47,547 bases of DNA from Caulobacterales bacterium (lineage in GTDB: Bacteria; Pseudomonadota; Alphaproteobacteria; Caulobacterales; Caulobacteraceae), in the NCBI GenBank assembly GCA_947474395.1, contig CANJID010000031.1:1-47547 (forward strand). The letters are read 5' to 3'. Of this stretch, positions 6,597-14,811 are shown one piece after another; the first letter of the stretch is position 1, and each line of letters begins with the position of its first letter. The notes beneath the pieces are model-generated. The model had not been told where the DNA came from. It saw nothing but the letters and a program-made list of their open reading frames with translations, and ran no database searches. Both the position numbers and the translations under genes were made by a program.

Positions 6597-7951
6597 GCGG
6601 CGCCGCGCTCGTCACGCTCGCTGTGGCGGCTCAGCGGCATCCGCAGGGGGCGGGTGTCCTCGGCGTCGAGCTGCGGCGGGGCGAAGCGGCTGGTCGGGGT
6701 CCAGCGCGGCCGGTCCGGCGAGTCGCCGATCCGCTTCACCAGGAGGGCCGTGTAGCCGTCGAACGAGGCGCCGGCTTCCGATGGGCGGGACAGGCCGAGC
6801 TGCGGCGCGGTCGCGGACGCCGGTAGGCGGTCCATGACGGTGAGGGGGCGAAGGGTGGTGAGGACGCCCCCGGTGGCGGCCAGATCGCGCGCCGCCATGC
6901 CGATGGAGCTGTCTTCCATGCCGCGGACGAGGATCCGGTCGGCGCCCACGTCTCCGATGGACAGGACCGCCACGACCCCGGCCTTGCGAGCGGTCTCGGC
7001 GACGACGGCCCGGGCCGCGGCGGCGCCCCGTCCCGGTTCGCGGACGACGGCGAAGAGCGTGGTGCGGCGGGGACTTACGCCGTCGGCCAGGGCGCGCTCG
7101 ATGCCCGAAAGGCTGGCCGAAGAGGAGAGCTGGGCCGTCACCACCACATATTCCCGGGCCAGGGAGGGGTCGGAGCCGGGCAGGGTGGCCAGGACGGCCA
7201 TGTCCTCGACCGTGCGCCGCTTGGTCTTAAGGTCGGCGGTCAGGCCCTTGTTGAGCTGGAAGCTGGGCAGGGCCTCGCCGTTCACGGCGGCGGCCTCGAT
7301 CTGCGCGAAGCTGTGGCCGGACTTGTCGAACAGGACATTGGCGTTCTCCGCCCGCACGGTGGCGGCGAAGGCGGCGTTCGCGCCCTCGACGGTCTTGGCG
7401 TCGAGATAGAAGCCGGTCGGCTCCTGCGCGGCGTCTGCGCCGCGGGCGAGGATGGTGATCACCCCGAGGGCCCCGGCATGCTCGAAGGCGGCGCGGGTTT
7501 CTTCCTGCTGGGCCCGGGCCTCGTCGGCGGAGGCGCCGCCGGGCTGGATCATCACCAGCACCTTGCCGCGCAGGTCCACGTTGGCGATGTAGTTCTTGCC
7601 CGAGCGGCCGTGCAGGCCGTAGCCGATGAACACCATCGGCGTCTCGACGCGGCCGGGCAGGGGCAGGTTCAGGTCGAACACCAGGTCCTGGCCGGGGCGC
7701 AGGGCCTCGCGACCGTCCTTGGTGGTCAGGGCGATGCTGGAGCGTTCGGCGACGAGCGACTGCTCGACCCAGCGGACCGGCTGCAGGAAGCCGTTCTTCC
7801 CGGCCGGCGTCAGGCCGTGGCTCTTGAACTGGGCGACCACCGCGTCGAGCTCGGCGCTCGTGGGGGCGGGGGCGGCCATGGCGGCCGGGGCGGAAAACAG
7901 CGCGGCGCAGAGCAGGAGCGGGGCGCAGCGACGGAGGAACGCGGTGTTCAT
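6593..7951 (-). CDS. exported M28-peptidase-like protein with PA domain, zinc ligands missing (pseudoenzyme)
   Basis: The 452-residue protein starts at ATG 7951; a longer frame upstream lacks a signal peptide and is rejected. Residues 1-27 form a Sec signal. A protease-associated (PA) domain spans about 85-190 (TPMVFIGYGLH, then VDLRGKVLVMIQPGG). The remaining part follows the plan of M28 aminopeptidases, with strand EYVVVTAQL where an active enzyme has a His-x-Asp pair, and PRRTTLFAVVREPGRG where the family has its Glu-Glu pair. At residues 269-284 the protein reads VVVTAQLSSSASLSGI, so the His, the bridging Asp (usually in D-D-N-A-S-G) and the catalytic Glu are all gone. It is probably a non-catalytic binding or scaffold protein in the periplasm. 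Function unknown. Confidence 0.75.
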   Translation of the reverse strand: MNTAFLRRCAPLLLCAALFSAPAAMAAPAPTSAELDAVVAQFKSHGLTPAGKNGFLQPVRWVEQSLVAERSSIALTTKDGREALRPGQDLVFDLNLPLPGRVETPMVFIGYGLHGRSGKNYIANVDLRGKVLVMIQPGGASADEARAQQEETRAAFEHAGALGVITILARGADAAQEPTGFYLDAKTVEGANAAFAATVRAENANVLFDKSGHSFAQIEAAAVNGEALPSFQLNKGLTADLKTKRRTVEDMAVLATLPGSDPSLAREYVVVTAQLSSSASLSGIERALADGVSPRRTTLFAVVREPGRGAAAARAVVAETARKAGVVAVLSIGDVGADRILVRGMEDSSIGMAARDLAATGGVLTTLRPLTVMDRLPASATAPQLGLSRPSEAGASFDGYTALLVKRIGDSPDRPRWTPTSRFAPPQLDAEDTRPLRMPLSRHSERDERGAA

Positions 7952-8139
7952 GGGCCCAGGGTCGCTCGCTGCCGCCGCGCGTCCACGCGAAGGCTGGCCG
8001 GAGTCCTGAAATTCCCGCCGATCGCGCGAAACGGACGCAATCTGATGCGATCTGAACAGTGATTTGATCGAAAAACAGTCAAGCGAGGCGACTAAAAACC
8101 GGGCGCCGCGACCCCAAGTCCTAGCCGATTCAGACACCT
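7952..8139. promoter_or_regulatory. divergent intergenic region between M28-like and desaturase genes
   Basis: 188 bases, with an AT-richer patch at about 8035-8100 (around TTTGATCGAAAAACAGTC) in otherwise GC-rich DNA. Promoters for both divergent genes should lie here. I see no clean -35/-10 pair and no Shine-Dalgarno sequence before ATG 8140. Confidence 0.4.
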
Positions 8140-9327
8140 ATGCTCATCCAACTCGGACCCCTATTATCCGAGGGCGGCCCAAAACGGCCGCGGGGGAAGC
8201 GTCCGCCAGTGCTGCATGCCGCCCGTTCCGAGCCGTCCGAAACCGTCGCCGCCGAGGCCGCCGAGGCCCTGGCAGGCGGCGATGAGGACGCGCGCCTGTC
8301 GCGCCGGGCGTTGGAGCTTGCCGCCGACCTGACCACGCCGAGCCGCGCCATCTACTGGCTGGACCTGACGCTCACCGCCGTCGTCGCCTGGAGCACCCTG
8401 TGGCTCGCCGCCGACGCCGCCCCCGTCTGGATTCGCCTCGCGGCCGGTGTGGTCGCGGTCTTCTCCCTCTATCGCGGGGTCAGCTTCATCCACGAGCTGA
8501 CACACCTGCAGCCCGGCGAGATCCCCGGCTTCAAACTGGCCTGGAACGCGGTGATCGGCGTGCCCTTCCTGGCGCCGTCCTTCCTCTACGAGGGGGTGCA
8601 CGTGCTCCACCACGTGAAGGACCGCTATGGCACGGCGGGAGACCCGGAATACCTGCCCCTGTCGCGCTCCACGCCATTGCGGATCGCCGGCTTCGTCGCC
8701 GCGGCGCTCCTAGCGCCCGTCGCCATGCTCGTGCGGTTCGGCGTCGCCGCTCCCCTATCCCTGCTGGCCCCGGCGCTCCGCAGGTCTGTGGTGGAGCGGA
8801 TGTCGGCCATGACCATCAACCCGGCTTTCAAGCGCGGGGACGCACCCGCCGCCCGCCGCCCCGCCTGGCTGGCCCAGGAGATCGCCTGCTGGCTGTGGTG
8901 CTGGACGGTGGTCGGCCTGACCGTGACGGGCGCGCTCCCGGAGCGCTACCTCCTGACGGGCCTTGCCGTTCTCGCCCTTGTCGCCCTGGTCAACCAGCTC
9001 AGGACGGCCGGGGCCCACGCCTGGACCAGCGACGGCGAGCCGATGAGCGTGCTGGAGCAGTTCAAGGACTCGGTGAACATGCCGCCGCCGGCCATGCTGC
9101 CGATGGTGTGGGCGCCGGTCGGCCTGCGCTACCACGCCCTGCACCACCTCCTGCCGCGGCTGCCCTACCACAGCCTCGGCGAGGCGCACCGGCGGCTGGT
9201 CGCGGCCGTGCCGGAAGCGTCCGCCTATCACGCGCCGACGCACCGGAACCTCGCCCATGCCCTCGGGCGGCTGCTGGCGCGGGCGCGGGCAGCGACCTCA
9301 AATCAGACGGCGGCGCCGGGCGCATAG
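8140..9327 (+). CDS. membrane fatty acid desaturase/hydroxylase family protein
   Basis: A 395-residue di-iron membrane enzyme. The three histidine boxes of the desaturase superfamily are present: HELTH at 118-122, HVLHH at 154-158 and HALHH at 332-336. Hydrophobic segments at about 75-112, 137-150, 183-215 and 250-290 form the membrane hairpins. Such enzymes insert a double bond or hydroxyl into a lipid acyl chain, using O2 and electrons from a ferredoxin or similar donor. The first 60 residues are poorly conserved in appearance and the start has no clear ribosome site, so a later start is possible. It lies just before the sphingolipid locus, so a sphingoid or ceramide acyl chain is a candidate substrate; this is inference, and a phospholipid acyl chain is equally possible. 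Confidence 0.85.
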   Translation: MLIQLGPLLSEGGPKRPRGKRPPVLHAARSEPSETVAAEAAEALAGGDEDARLSRRALELAADLTTPSRAIYWLDLTLTAVVAWSTLWLAADAAPVWIRLAAGVVAVFSLYRGVSFIHELTHLQPGEIPGFKLAWNAVIGVPFLAPSFLYEGVHVLHHVKDRYGTAGDPEYLPLSRSTPLRIAGFVAAALLAPVAMLVRFGVAAPLSLLAPALRRSVVERMSAMTINPAFKRGDAPAARRPAWLAQEIACWLWCWTVVGLTVTGALPERYLLTGLAVLALVALVNQLRTAGAHAWTSDGEPMSVLEQFKDSVNMPPPAMLPMVWAPVGLRYHALHHLLPRLPYHSLGEAHRRLVAAVPEASAYHAPTHRNLAHALGRLLARARAATSNQTAAPGA

Positions 9328-9364
9328 CCTGCTAGAAGGCCGCGCTCGCGGGCGCGCCGTGCGG

Positions 9365-9370
9365 AGGAGG
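9365..9370 (+). promoter_or_regulatory. ribosome binding site that fixes a CTG start
   Basis: AGGAGG, a perfect Shine-Dalgarno core, sits five bases before CTG 9376. No in-frame ATG, GTG or TTG lies between the upstream in-frame stop at 9325 and the conserved first strand of the enzyme. This site therefore supports the rare CTG as start codon. Confidence 0.75.
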
Positions 9371-9375
9371 CGGAA

Positions 9376-10119
9376 CTGAAGGTCGTTATCTTAAGCGCCG
9401 GACAGGGCAAGCGGCTGTCGCCCCTGACCGACGACAAGCCCAAGTGCCTGATCGAGCTTTCCGGACGCAGCGTGCTGCACTGGCAGCTGGAGACCCTGCG
9501 CGGGGTCGGCGTGACGGAGGCTGTCGTGGTCTCGGGCTTCGGTGCGGACAAGGTCGACGCCGAGATCGCCGGCCTCGCCCTGCCGGGCATGACCGTGCGC
9601 ACCCGCTTCAACCCATTCTTCGCCGTGAGCGACAATCTCGCGACCTGCTGGCTGGTGCGCGACGAGCTGCAGGGCGAGGTGCTCTTACTGAACGGCGACA
9701 CCCTGTTCGAGGCCGCGGTGGCCGAGGCGCTGCTGGCCGCGCCGCCCGCAGACATCACCGTCACCATCGACCGCAAGGCGACTTACGACGACGACGACAT
9801 GCGGGTGCTGACCGAAGGCGACGTGCTCCAGGCCATCGGCAAGACGATCGAGACCTACAACGGCGAGTCCATCGGCTTCCTGCGGTTCGCAGCAGAGGGC
9901 GCGGCCCTCTTCGGCGACTATCTCGACAGCACCCTGCGCCGTCCCGAGGGGACGCGGCGGTGGTATCTCAGCGTGATCGACCAGATCGCCCGCGAAACGG
10001 GGCAGGTCCGGGTGCACTCGATCGAGGGGCTGGGCTGGGCCGAGATGGATTTCCCCGCCGACATGGCGCGCAACCTCGCCCTCACCGAGCGGTGGGCGGG
10101 GCGCGCGAAGGCCAGCTAG
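9376..10119 (+). CDS. LicC-like nucleotidyltransferase (CTP:phospho-alcohol cytidylyltransferase type)
   Basis: 247 residues from CTG 9376. The N-terminus has the nucleotidyltransferase signature: KVVILSAGQGKRL (G9-x-G11-x-R13), then Pro22-Lys23 in DDKPKCLIEL. A later FFAVSDNLATCWLVRDEL segment is typical of LicC-type enzymes, which make CDP-choline-like compounds from CTP and a phospho-alcohol. LLLNGDTLF carries a metal-binding Asp, and EMDFPADM near the end is the usual second metal-site segment. The first ATG (9472) would delete the whole nucleotide-binding loop, so it is rejected. The gene stands just before the sphingolipid operon and converges on it, sharing CTAG (10116-10119). It could supply an activated head group for the lipid; the substrate is unknown. 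Confidence 0.82.
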   Translation: MKVVILSAGQGKRLSPLTDDKPKCLIELSGRSVLHWQLETLRGVGVTEAVVVSGFGADKVDAEIAGLALPGMTVRTRFNPFFAVSDNLATCWLVRDELQGEVLLLNGDTLFEAAVAEALLAAPPADITVTIDRKATYDDDDMRVLTEGDVLQAIGKTIETYNGESIGFLRFAAEGAALFGDYLDSTLRRPEGTRRWYLSVIDQIARETGQVRVHSIEGLGWAEMDFPADMARNLALTERWAGRAKAS

Positions 10120-10880
10120 TCGTTTCCGGTCAGGCGGCGAACGAGATCCAGGTCGGCGGGCTTGTCCACGTCCACTGCGGCGAGGCCATAGGGCGTCAGG
10201 ACGGCGGCGGCGGTGACGCCCGCGAGCTTGCCCAGCCTGCGGATGGCCCCATTGAGCGTCAGCAGTCCGAGCAGATAGCCGACCAGCATCACCGGCCCCA
10301 GCATCAGGGCGATCTTCCAGGGTTCTTTCCGATAGGTCTCGACCCGCCGCCACAGGGCGACGCCGGCGAGGGCGGCCGGTGTCCTCAGGAGGAAGAGGTT
10401 GCAGCCGCTGAACTTGCCGTCGCGAAAACTGAGGTAGGTCCGCCTGGTCCCCGGCGCGGAGTCCTCGACCACGCCTTCCGGGGCGAGGAGCACGGCGACG
10501 TCCGCGTCCCGAGGCGCGTCCTTGATGAAGCGGATCACCCAGTCAGGCTGGAGCAGGGCGTGGTCCGAGGTGGTGACGAGCAGCGGAGTCCCGAGGCCTC
10601 CGGCCGCCTGGAGCACGCTGGCGGCGGGACTTCCCGCGGCCCCGATGCGGTCGACGGGGACGCCGAGGTTCAGCCCCGCCAGCGCCTTGATGATCCCTGC
10701 GTCGTTGGTGGAGACGCAGATGCGCGCGGCGCCCGCCGCCTCCAGCGCCGTCAGCACCCGCTCGAGGAGCGTGGTTCCGCCCAGCCGGATCAGCCCTTTG
10801 TGGCTCACCCCCGCATAGACCGCGACCGGGTCGCCTTCGGCCCGCGTCCCCGCCAGCACCAGGGCGGTGAAGGCGGTCAC
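10116..10880 (-). CDS. MobA-like NTP-transferase domain protein, last gene of the bcerS operon
   Basis: 254 residues from GTG 10880, which overlaps the end of the ceramide synthase gene by four bases (GTGA). The N-terminus FTALVLAGTRAEGDPVA is a variant of the G-x-G-x-R nucleotide loop of the MobA/GlmU-type fold, followed by SHKGLIRLGGTTLLERVL where such enzymes have their Lys-Pro-L segment. VTTSDHALL carries the usual metal Asp, and VDVDKPADLDLV near the end is the second metal-site motif. Between them is a hydrophobic helix (IALMLGPVMLVGYLLGLL) that may touch the membrane. Tight coupling to bcerS points to a job in sphingolipid head-group or glycan activation. The nucleotide and sugar/alcohol substrate cannot be deduced. 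Confidence 0.8.
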   Translation of the reverse strand: MTAFTALVLAGTRAEGDPVAVYAGVSHKGLIRLGGTTLLERVLTALEAAGAARICVSTNDAGIIKALAGLNLGVPVDRIGAAGSPAASVLQAAGGLGTPLLVTTSDHALLQPDWVIRFIKDAPRDADVAVLLAPEGVVEDSAPGTRRTYLSFRDGKFSGCNLFLLRTPAALAGVALWRRVETYRKEPWKIALMLGPVMLVGYLLGLLTLNGAIRRLGKLAGVTAAAVLTPYGLAAVDVDKPADLDLVRRLTGND

Positions 10881-12037
10881 ACCAGGGCCTTCTCGTAGAT
10901 GCGGTAGGTCTTGTAGATGCGCGCGCCCCAGGCCTCGCAGATGTTCCGCATCGGCATGTTGTCCTCCAGGATCCAGGAGAACTCGCATTGCTCGTAGCCC
11001 ATGGGCGCGGCTTCCTTGGCTGCTGCACCGATGAGCTGGAAGGGCAGCATCCGCCCCCGCATGGAGCGGGCGTGGGCGCGGCGCACCCCCATCAGGGGCA
11101 GGCGCAGGGTCTTCAGCCTATTGCCCTTCAGTCGCCACAGCAGCTTGGCCCAGCCGAAGGGCAGCAACTTCCCCCCTAAGTCCCGGATCGCCTCATTGAG
11201 GTTGGGCAGCAGGACGAGGCAGGCGGCGGGCTCGCCGTCGATCTCGGCGAACCAGACGAGGCGCGGGTCGATCACCGGCCGCATGTTCTCGGCGAGCTGC
11301 CGGGTCTCGGCCTCGGTGGTGGGGGTGAAGCCCCAGTTGTCCTTCCAGGCGTCGTTGAGGATCTCGGTCAGCCGCGCGACCTCCTCGGCGTAGCGGGACA
11401 TGTCGAGCTTGCGCAGGACCACCTTGGAGGAGCTGTCCCGGCGCGCCCGGTTCAAGAGGGCGTCCGACATCTCGTAGTTCCGCACCGGCGCCAGGTAGGC
11501 GAAGACGTCCTTCGCCTTGGCGTAGCCCTGCTCCTCGACGCGCATGCCGGCATAGCGGGGGTCGTGGCCCATCATCACCATCGGCGGGGTGTCGAAGCCG
11601 TCGATAAGGAGGCCGATCTCCTCGTTCACCGACAGGTTGAAGGGGCCCATGGCCACGGCCATGCCGCGGGCCTTCAGCCAAGCTTCCGCTTCCGCGAACA
11701 GGGCCTCGAAGACCTCGGGGTCGTCCTCGGCGGCGATCAGGCCGAAGTGTCCGGCGGGCCGCGCCGGATCGCGGGGGGCGAGCTGGTCGATCTGGGCGCT
11801 GATCCGGCCGACGTCGCGCCCGCCGCGGGACGCGATCCACATCTGGACCTCGGCGTGGGCGAAGAAGGGGTTTTTCGCCGAGAGGGCGTCGAGGCGCTCC
11901 ATCATCAGCGGCGCGACCCAGTTGGGATCGCCCCGGTTGACCGTGTTGGCCACGCGGATGAAGCGCTCCAGGTCGGCCTTGGAGCTGACCGGCTGCAGGG
12001 TCAGGGGCCCAGTGACTTGAGGCTCTGGGGACATCAT
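10877..12037 (-). CDS. bcerS: bacterial ceramide synthase (GNAT-fold acyltransferase)
   Basis: A 386-residue protein matching in type and context the Caulobacter bCerS, a GNAT-superfamily enzyme unrelated to eukaryotic ceramide synthases that N-acylates the sphingoid backbone; members are often mislabelled as dATP pyrophosphohydrolase. Visible landmarks are the N-terminal DPNWVAPLMMERL segment, GPFNLSVNEEIGLLIDGFDTPP at about 130-152 and a C-terminal acyltransferase-like half with MGYEQCEFSWILEDNMPMRN and an ending YKTYRIYEKALV. No membrane segment is evident. The gene overlaps lptG upstream and a nucleotidyltransferase downstream by four bases each, so it is one of five coupled genes. Spt, cerR, acpR and aasR lie within 12 kb, which strongly supports the assignment. 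I recognise it by family plus context, not by a catalytic-residue test. Confidence 0.82.
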   Translation of the reverse strand: MMSPEPQVTGPLTLQPVSSKADLERFIRVANTVNRGDPNWVAPLMMERLDALSAKNPFFAHAEVQMWIASRGGRDVGRISAQIDQLAPRDPARPAGHFGLIAAEDDPEVFEALFAEAEAWLKARGMAVAMGPFNLSVNEEIGLLIDGFDTPPMVMMGHDPRYAGMRVEEQGYAKAKDVFAYLAPVRNYEMSDALLNRARRDSSSKVVLRKLDMSRYAEEVARLTEILNDAWKDNWGFTPTTEAETRQLAENMRPVIDPRLVWFAEIDGEPAACLVLLPNLNEAIRDLGGKLLPFGWAKLLWRLKGNRLKTLRLPLMGVRRAHARSMRGRMLPFQLIGAAAKEAAPMGYEQCEFSWILEDNMPMRNICEAWGARIYKTYRIYEKALV

Positions 12038-13107
12038 CCCTCCAACTTAAGCAGGACCGAAGCGCCGAGCGCCGCGAACACAGCCGGCGCGGTCCAGGCC
12101 GCCAGCAGGGGACCTACCGCGCCGCTCTCGCCCAGGGCGGCGAGGAGGCCGTTGACGACCATGAACAACAATCCGGCGGCGAGGCTTCCCGCCGCGAACA
12201 CCGCCCCCTGGCCGCCGCGGAAACTGGCCATGGCGATAGGGGCGGCCAGGAGCAGCATCAAAAGGTCCCCGATCGGGCCGGCCAGCGCGCCCTGCAGGCG
12301 GGTGGCGTAGTAGCTTGGCGGGCGCTGGGTCCCGCCGCCGGCCAGGGCGCGCTTGGCGGCGGCGGCCGAGATCGCCTGGTCGCCGAAGAACAGGTTCTGC
12401 ACGTCGGCGGGCTCGAAGCCGGGGGCGAGGGTGATCTCGGAGGCCTGGCCCGCCGTCGCGCCCGCCTTGCCGAAACGGACGAACTGAGGGTCGCCGAGGC
12501 GCCAGCCCTGGGGGCCGTAGGTCGCGACGGGCGCGCCGACGCGCTCGGTCAGCCGGCCCTCGGTGTCGCGGCGGTAGATGCGCACGTCCTTCAGTGTCCG
12601 CCCCGTGGGATCGTCGCTCTTGGCCACGAAGACATCGTCGCCGATGCGCACGGCCTTTTCCTTGGGCTTGGCGTCCTTGTCGGCGGGGTTCGGGGGCGGG
12701 GCGGTGGCGGTCCACCAGGCCTGCAGCGCCGCATCGGTGCGCGGCGCGATCACCTGCACGGCGACGAGGTGGACCGCCAGGACGGCGAGGGCCGCGGGCA
12801 GGGCCATCAGCACCAGGCGATAGGCCGAGACGCCGATGGCGCGCATGGCGACGAATTCGCTTTCGGCGGCGAGCTTGATGAAGGCGAAGATCGCGCCCGC
12901 CAGCACGCTCAGCGGCGCGGCCTGGTCGATCATGCGCGGCAGGCGCAGGGACGCGTAATGGAGGATGCCGCCGAAGCCGAGCCCCCGCTGGATGATCTCC
13001 GGGGTGATCTCGAGCAGGTCGAGGATTTGCAGCACCGCCAGCAGGATCGCTCCCGCGCCGAGGATGCGCAGGCCGACGAGCCGCAGGACGTAAAGCGTCA
13101 GTCTCAT
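12034..13107 (-). CDS. lptG: LptG-family permease paralogue (Lpt-like lipid exporter subunit)
   Basis: A 357-residue YjgP/YjgQ-family permease. Three N-terminal membrane helices (from LYVLRLVGLRILGAGAILL), a periplasmic beta-jellyroll part at about 130-255 and three C-terminal helices from about 270 give the canonical LptG plan. LptF and LptG form the membrane core of the ABC machine that lifts LPS out of the inner membrane and passes it to LptC. This copy overlaps lptF (13104-13107) and bcerS (12034-12037) by four bases each, so it is made together with a ceramide-synthesis enzyme. In alphaproteobacteria the housekeeping lptFG pair usually sits beside lptD and surA, which are absent here. 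I therefore read it as a paralogue that may carry sphingolipid; use of the general LPS route is the alternative. Confidence 0.85.
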   Translation of the reverse strand: MRLTLYVLRLVGLRILGAGAILLAVLQILDLLEITPEIIQRGLGFGGILHYASLRLPRMIDQAAPLSVLAGAIFAFIKLAAESEFVAMRAIGVSAYRLVLMALPAALAVLAVHLVAVQVIAPRTDAALQAWWTATAPPPNPADKDAKPKEKAVRIGDDVFVAKSDDPTGRTLKDVRIYRRDTEGRLTERVGAPVATYGPQGWRLGDPQFVRFGKAGATAGQASEITLAPGFEPADVQNLFFGDQAISAAAAKRALAGGGTQRPPSYYATRLQGALAGPIGDLLMLLLAAPIAMASFRGGQGAVFAAGSLAAGLLFMVVNGLLAALGESGAVGPLLAAWTAPAVFAALGASVLLKLEG

Positions 13108-14348
13108 GGGGCGGCCCGCCGTCGGGGCAGGATCGCCGCCTGGACGCGGTCAATCACGTCGCCGATCCGCCCAACGAACTGGCCGATGGGGGTCTCGCCC
13201 GGCCGCTTGCGGCTGCCGGCGAACATCCAGACGCAAAAAGCCGCGAAGAGGAAGAAGGGAAGGCCGACCCCCAGCTCCGGCGACGCCTTGCCGGCCTCGG
13301 CAAGGCCCTGGCCGAACTGCAGTCCGTGCTGGAAGGCGAGGAGCATGGCCCCGGCCAGCAAGAGGCCGGCGGCCCGGCGCCGTCGCTTGGCGGCGAGGCC
13401 GAGCGGCAGGGCCACCAGGGGCAGGAAGGGCAGGACGGCCGAGCGGGCCAGCCGGGCGTAGAGTTCGGCGCGCAGGGTTCCGCGCTTGATCACGGGATTG
13501 GGGGAATCCGCCGCCGCCGCGAGCTCGTCCAGGGTCAGCTCGCGCTCGTCGCCGCCCCGGGACCGCATGGCCTCGATGGCGGCGGTGTCGGCCTGCATGA
13601 CGAAGGTGTCGAAGCCGAGGGTGTCGAAGCCCCCCGACTTGTTCTTGGCCACGCGCAGGCCGTCGCGCAGCAGCAGGGTCACCTGCCGGCCCAGGTTCTC
13701 GTCGGAGACCCGCGCGGTGCGGGCGGTGACCACTTCCTCGCCCTTGGGCGTGGTCCGCAGGATGAAGACGTGGCTCAGCTCGCGCCCATCCAGGCTGGAG
13801 CCGTCGGTGGTCATCACCGTGTCGCCGTTGCTGACGAAGGCGCCGCCGTAGAGCCGCCCGTTCCAGCCCGCGTCGACGGCGGCGTGCAGCACCGCCCGAT
13901 AGGCGTAGCGGCTGTAGGGCTGCAGGTAGCCGAACACCGCCAGGCTGATGACCATCAGCACCAGCCCCAGGATCGTCAGGGGCGCGGCCAGCCGGGTCAG
14001 GGAGACGCCGCTCGCCAGCAGGGCCTCGACCTCCGAGCCGTCGTCCAGGCGGGTGATGACGATGAAGAGGGCAACGAAGAAGGCCACGGGCAAGGCGAGG
14101 CCCAGGTAGTGGGGCAAGAGGTTCGCCACCAGCTCCACCACGGGGCCGAACCGCTCGGCCGACTGGGACAGCATGTCGAGCAGGCGCAGGGTCCGCTCCA
14201 GCAGCAGGGCCACCAGGGCCACGGCGAGACAGGCGAACATCGGCCGCGCCATCATGCGCAGCACGTAACGGTCGATCAGCGCCGGCCGGAACGAGATGGG
14301 CGGCTTGGCGGCCAGGGATTTGCTGGCCAGGGTCAAGCCGGCCGCCAT
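13104..14348 (-). CDS. lptF: LptF-family permease paralogue (Lpt-like lipid exporter subunit)
   Basis: A 414-residue YjgP/YjgQ-family permease with helices near 36-56, 77-98 and 122-144, a soluble periplasmic domain at about 150-300, and helices near 310-330, 335-352 and 368-384. GSEVEALLASGVSL at about 100-115 is the cytoplasmic segment typical of LptF/G that contacts the ATPase. The N-terminus is about 25 residues longer than the first helix needs, so a later start is possible. It overlaps the HIT gene by 16 bases upstream and lptG by four downstream. Partners expected from the family are LptG (next gene), an LptC (24708-25307 in this locus), and LptB, LptA and LptD, which are not in the window and may be shared with LPS export. 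Confidence 0.85.
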   Translation of the reverse strand: MAAGLTLASKSLAAKPPISFRPALIDRYVLRMMARPMFACLAVALVALLLERTLRLLDMLSQSAERFGPVVELVANLLPHYLGLALPVAFFVALFIVITRLDDGSEVEALLASGVSLTRLAAPLTILGLVLMVISLAVFGYLQPYSRYAYRAVLHAAVDAGWNGRLYGGAFVSNGDTVMTTDGSSLDGRELSHVFILRTTPKGEEVVTARTARVSDENLGRQVTLLLRDGLRVAKNKSGGFDTLGFDTFVMQADTAAIEAMRSRGGDERELTLDELAAAADSPNPVIKRGTLRAELYARLARSAVLPFLPLVALPLGLAAKRRRRAAGLLLAGAMLLAFQHGLQFGQGLAEAGKASPELGVGLPFFLFAAFCVWMFAGSRKRPGETPIGQFVGRIGDVIDRVQAAILPRRRAAP

Positions 14349-14770
14349 TCGGTTCGCAGGAAGGCCGCCAGTTTCGCCGCGCCTTCGGTTCCGAGATCGA
14401 CGAAGGCGCCGAGGTTGGGCGCCGCCGGCCAGCCCGCGTCGGGGAAGGCCTGCCCCTCATGGACCCGCTCGTCGGCGTAGCGGGGCAGGACGTGGAAGTG
14501 CACGTCCCGGTCCACCATCATCAGCATCAGGTAGTTGATCTTCTCGTAGCCCACGACCTTGCGCAGCATGGCCTCGACGGCGGCGATGACGACCGCCAAG
14601 TCGGCGAATGCGTCGCGGCTGATTTCGGAGAAAGCATGGGCTTCCTCCTTGCAAATCAACACCAAGGCTCCAAATGTCGATTGCTTGGGGCGGGCGAGGA
14701 TCAGCCAGGAACCGGTCTCGCCCACAAGGGTGTGAGGATAGCCGAAGGCGAGGGCGGTGGGGTTGCTCAT
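14333..14770 (-). CDS. HIT-family protein, first triad histidine replaced by Asp
   Basis: 145 residues from ATG 14770 (a TTG at 14785 is the alternative). Histidine-triad proteins hydrolyse or transfer nucleoside phosphates through a covalent nucleotidyl-His. The signature here is D89-V-H91-F-H93-V-L-P-R, so the middle (nucleophile) and last histidines remain but the first position is Asp. The N-terminal half has GETGSWLILARPKQ and a helix at about 50-72, as in the family. It is the first gene of the operon HIT - lptF - lptG - bcerS - nucleotidyltransferase, overlapping lptF by 16 bases. A role in handling a nucleotide-activated head group or its by-product would fit the context; this is speculative. 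Confidence 0.85.
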   Translation of the reverse strand: MSNPTALAFGYPHTLVGETGSWLILARPKQSTFGALVLICKEEAHAFSEISRDAFADLAVVIAAVEAMLRKVVGYEKINYLMLMMVDRDVHFHVLPRYADERVHEGQAFPDAGWPAAPNLGAFVDLGTEGAAKLAAFLRTEWRPA

Positions 14771-14811
14771 GCTCAACCTACTCAAGCTGCCGGCCCAAAT
14801 TTAAGCACTTT

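Noticed and set aside
12034-14348. Reading lptF/lptG as the housekeeping LPS export pair
   Set aside because: Considered likely at first, but lptD, surA and other usual neighbours are absent and the genes overlap bcerS. Kept as the main alternative, to be settled by a genome-wide search.
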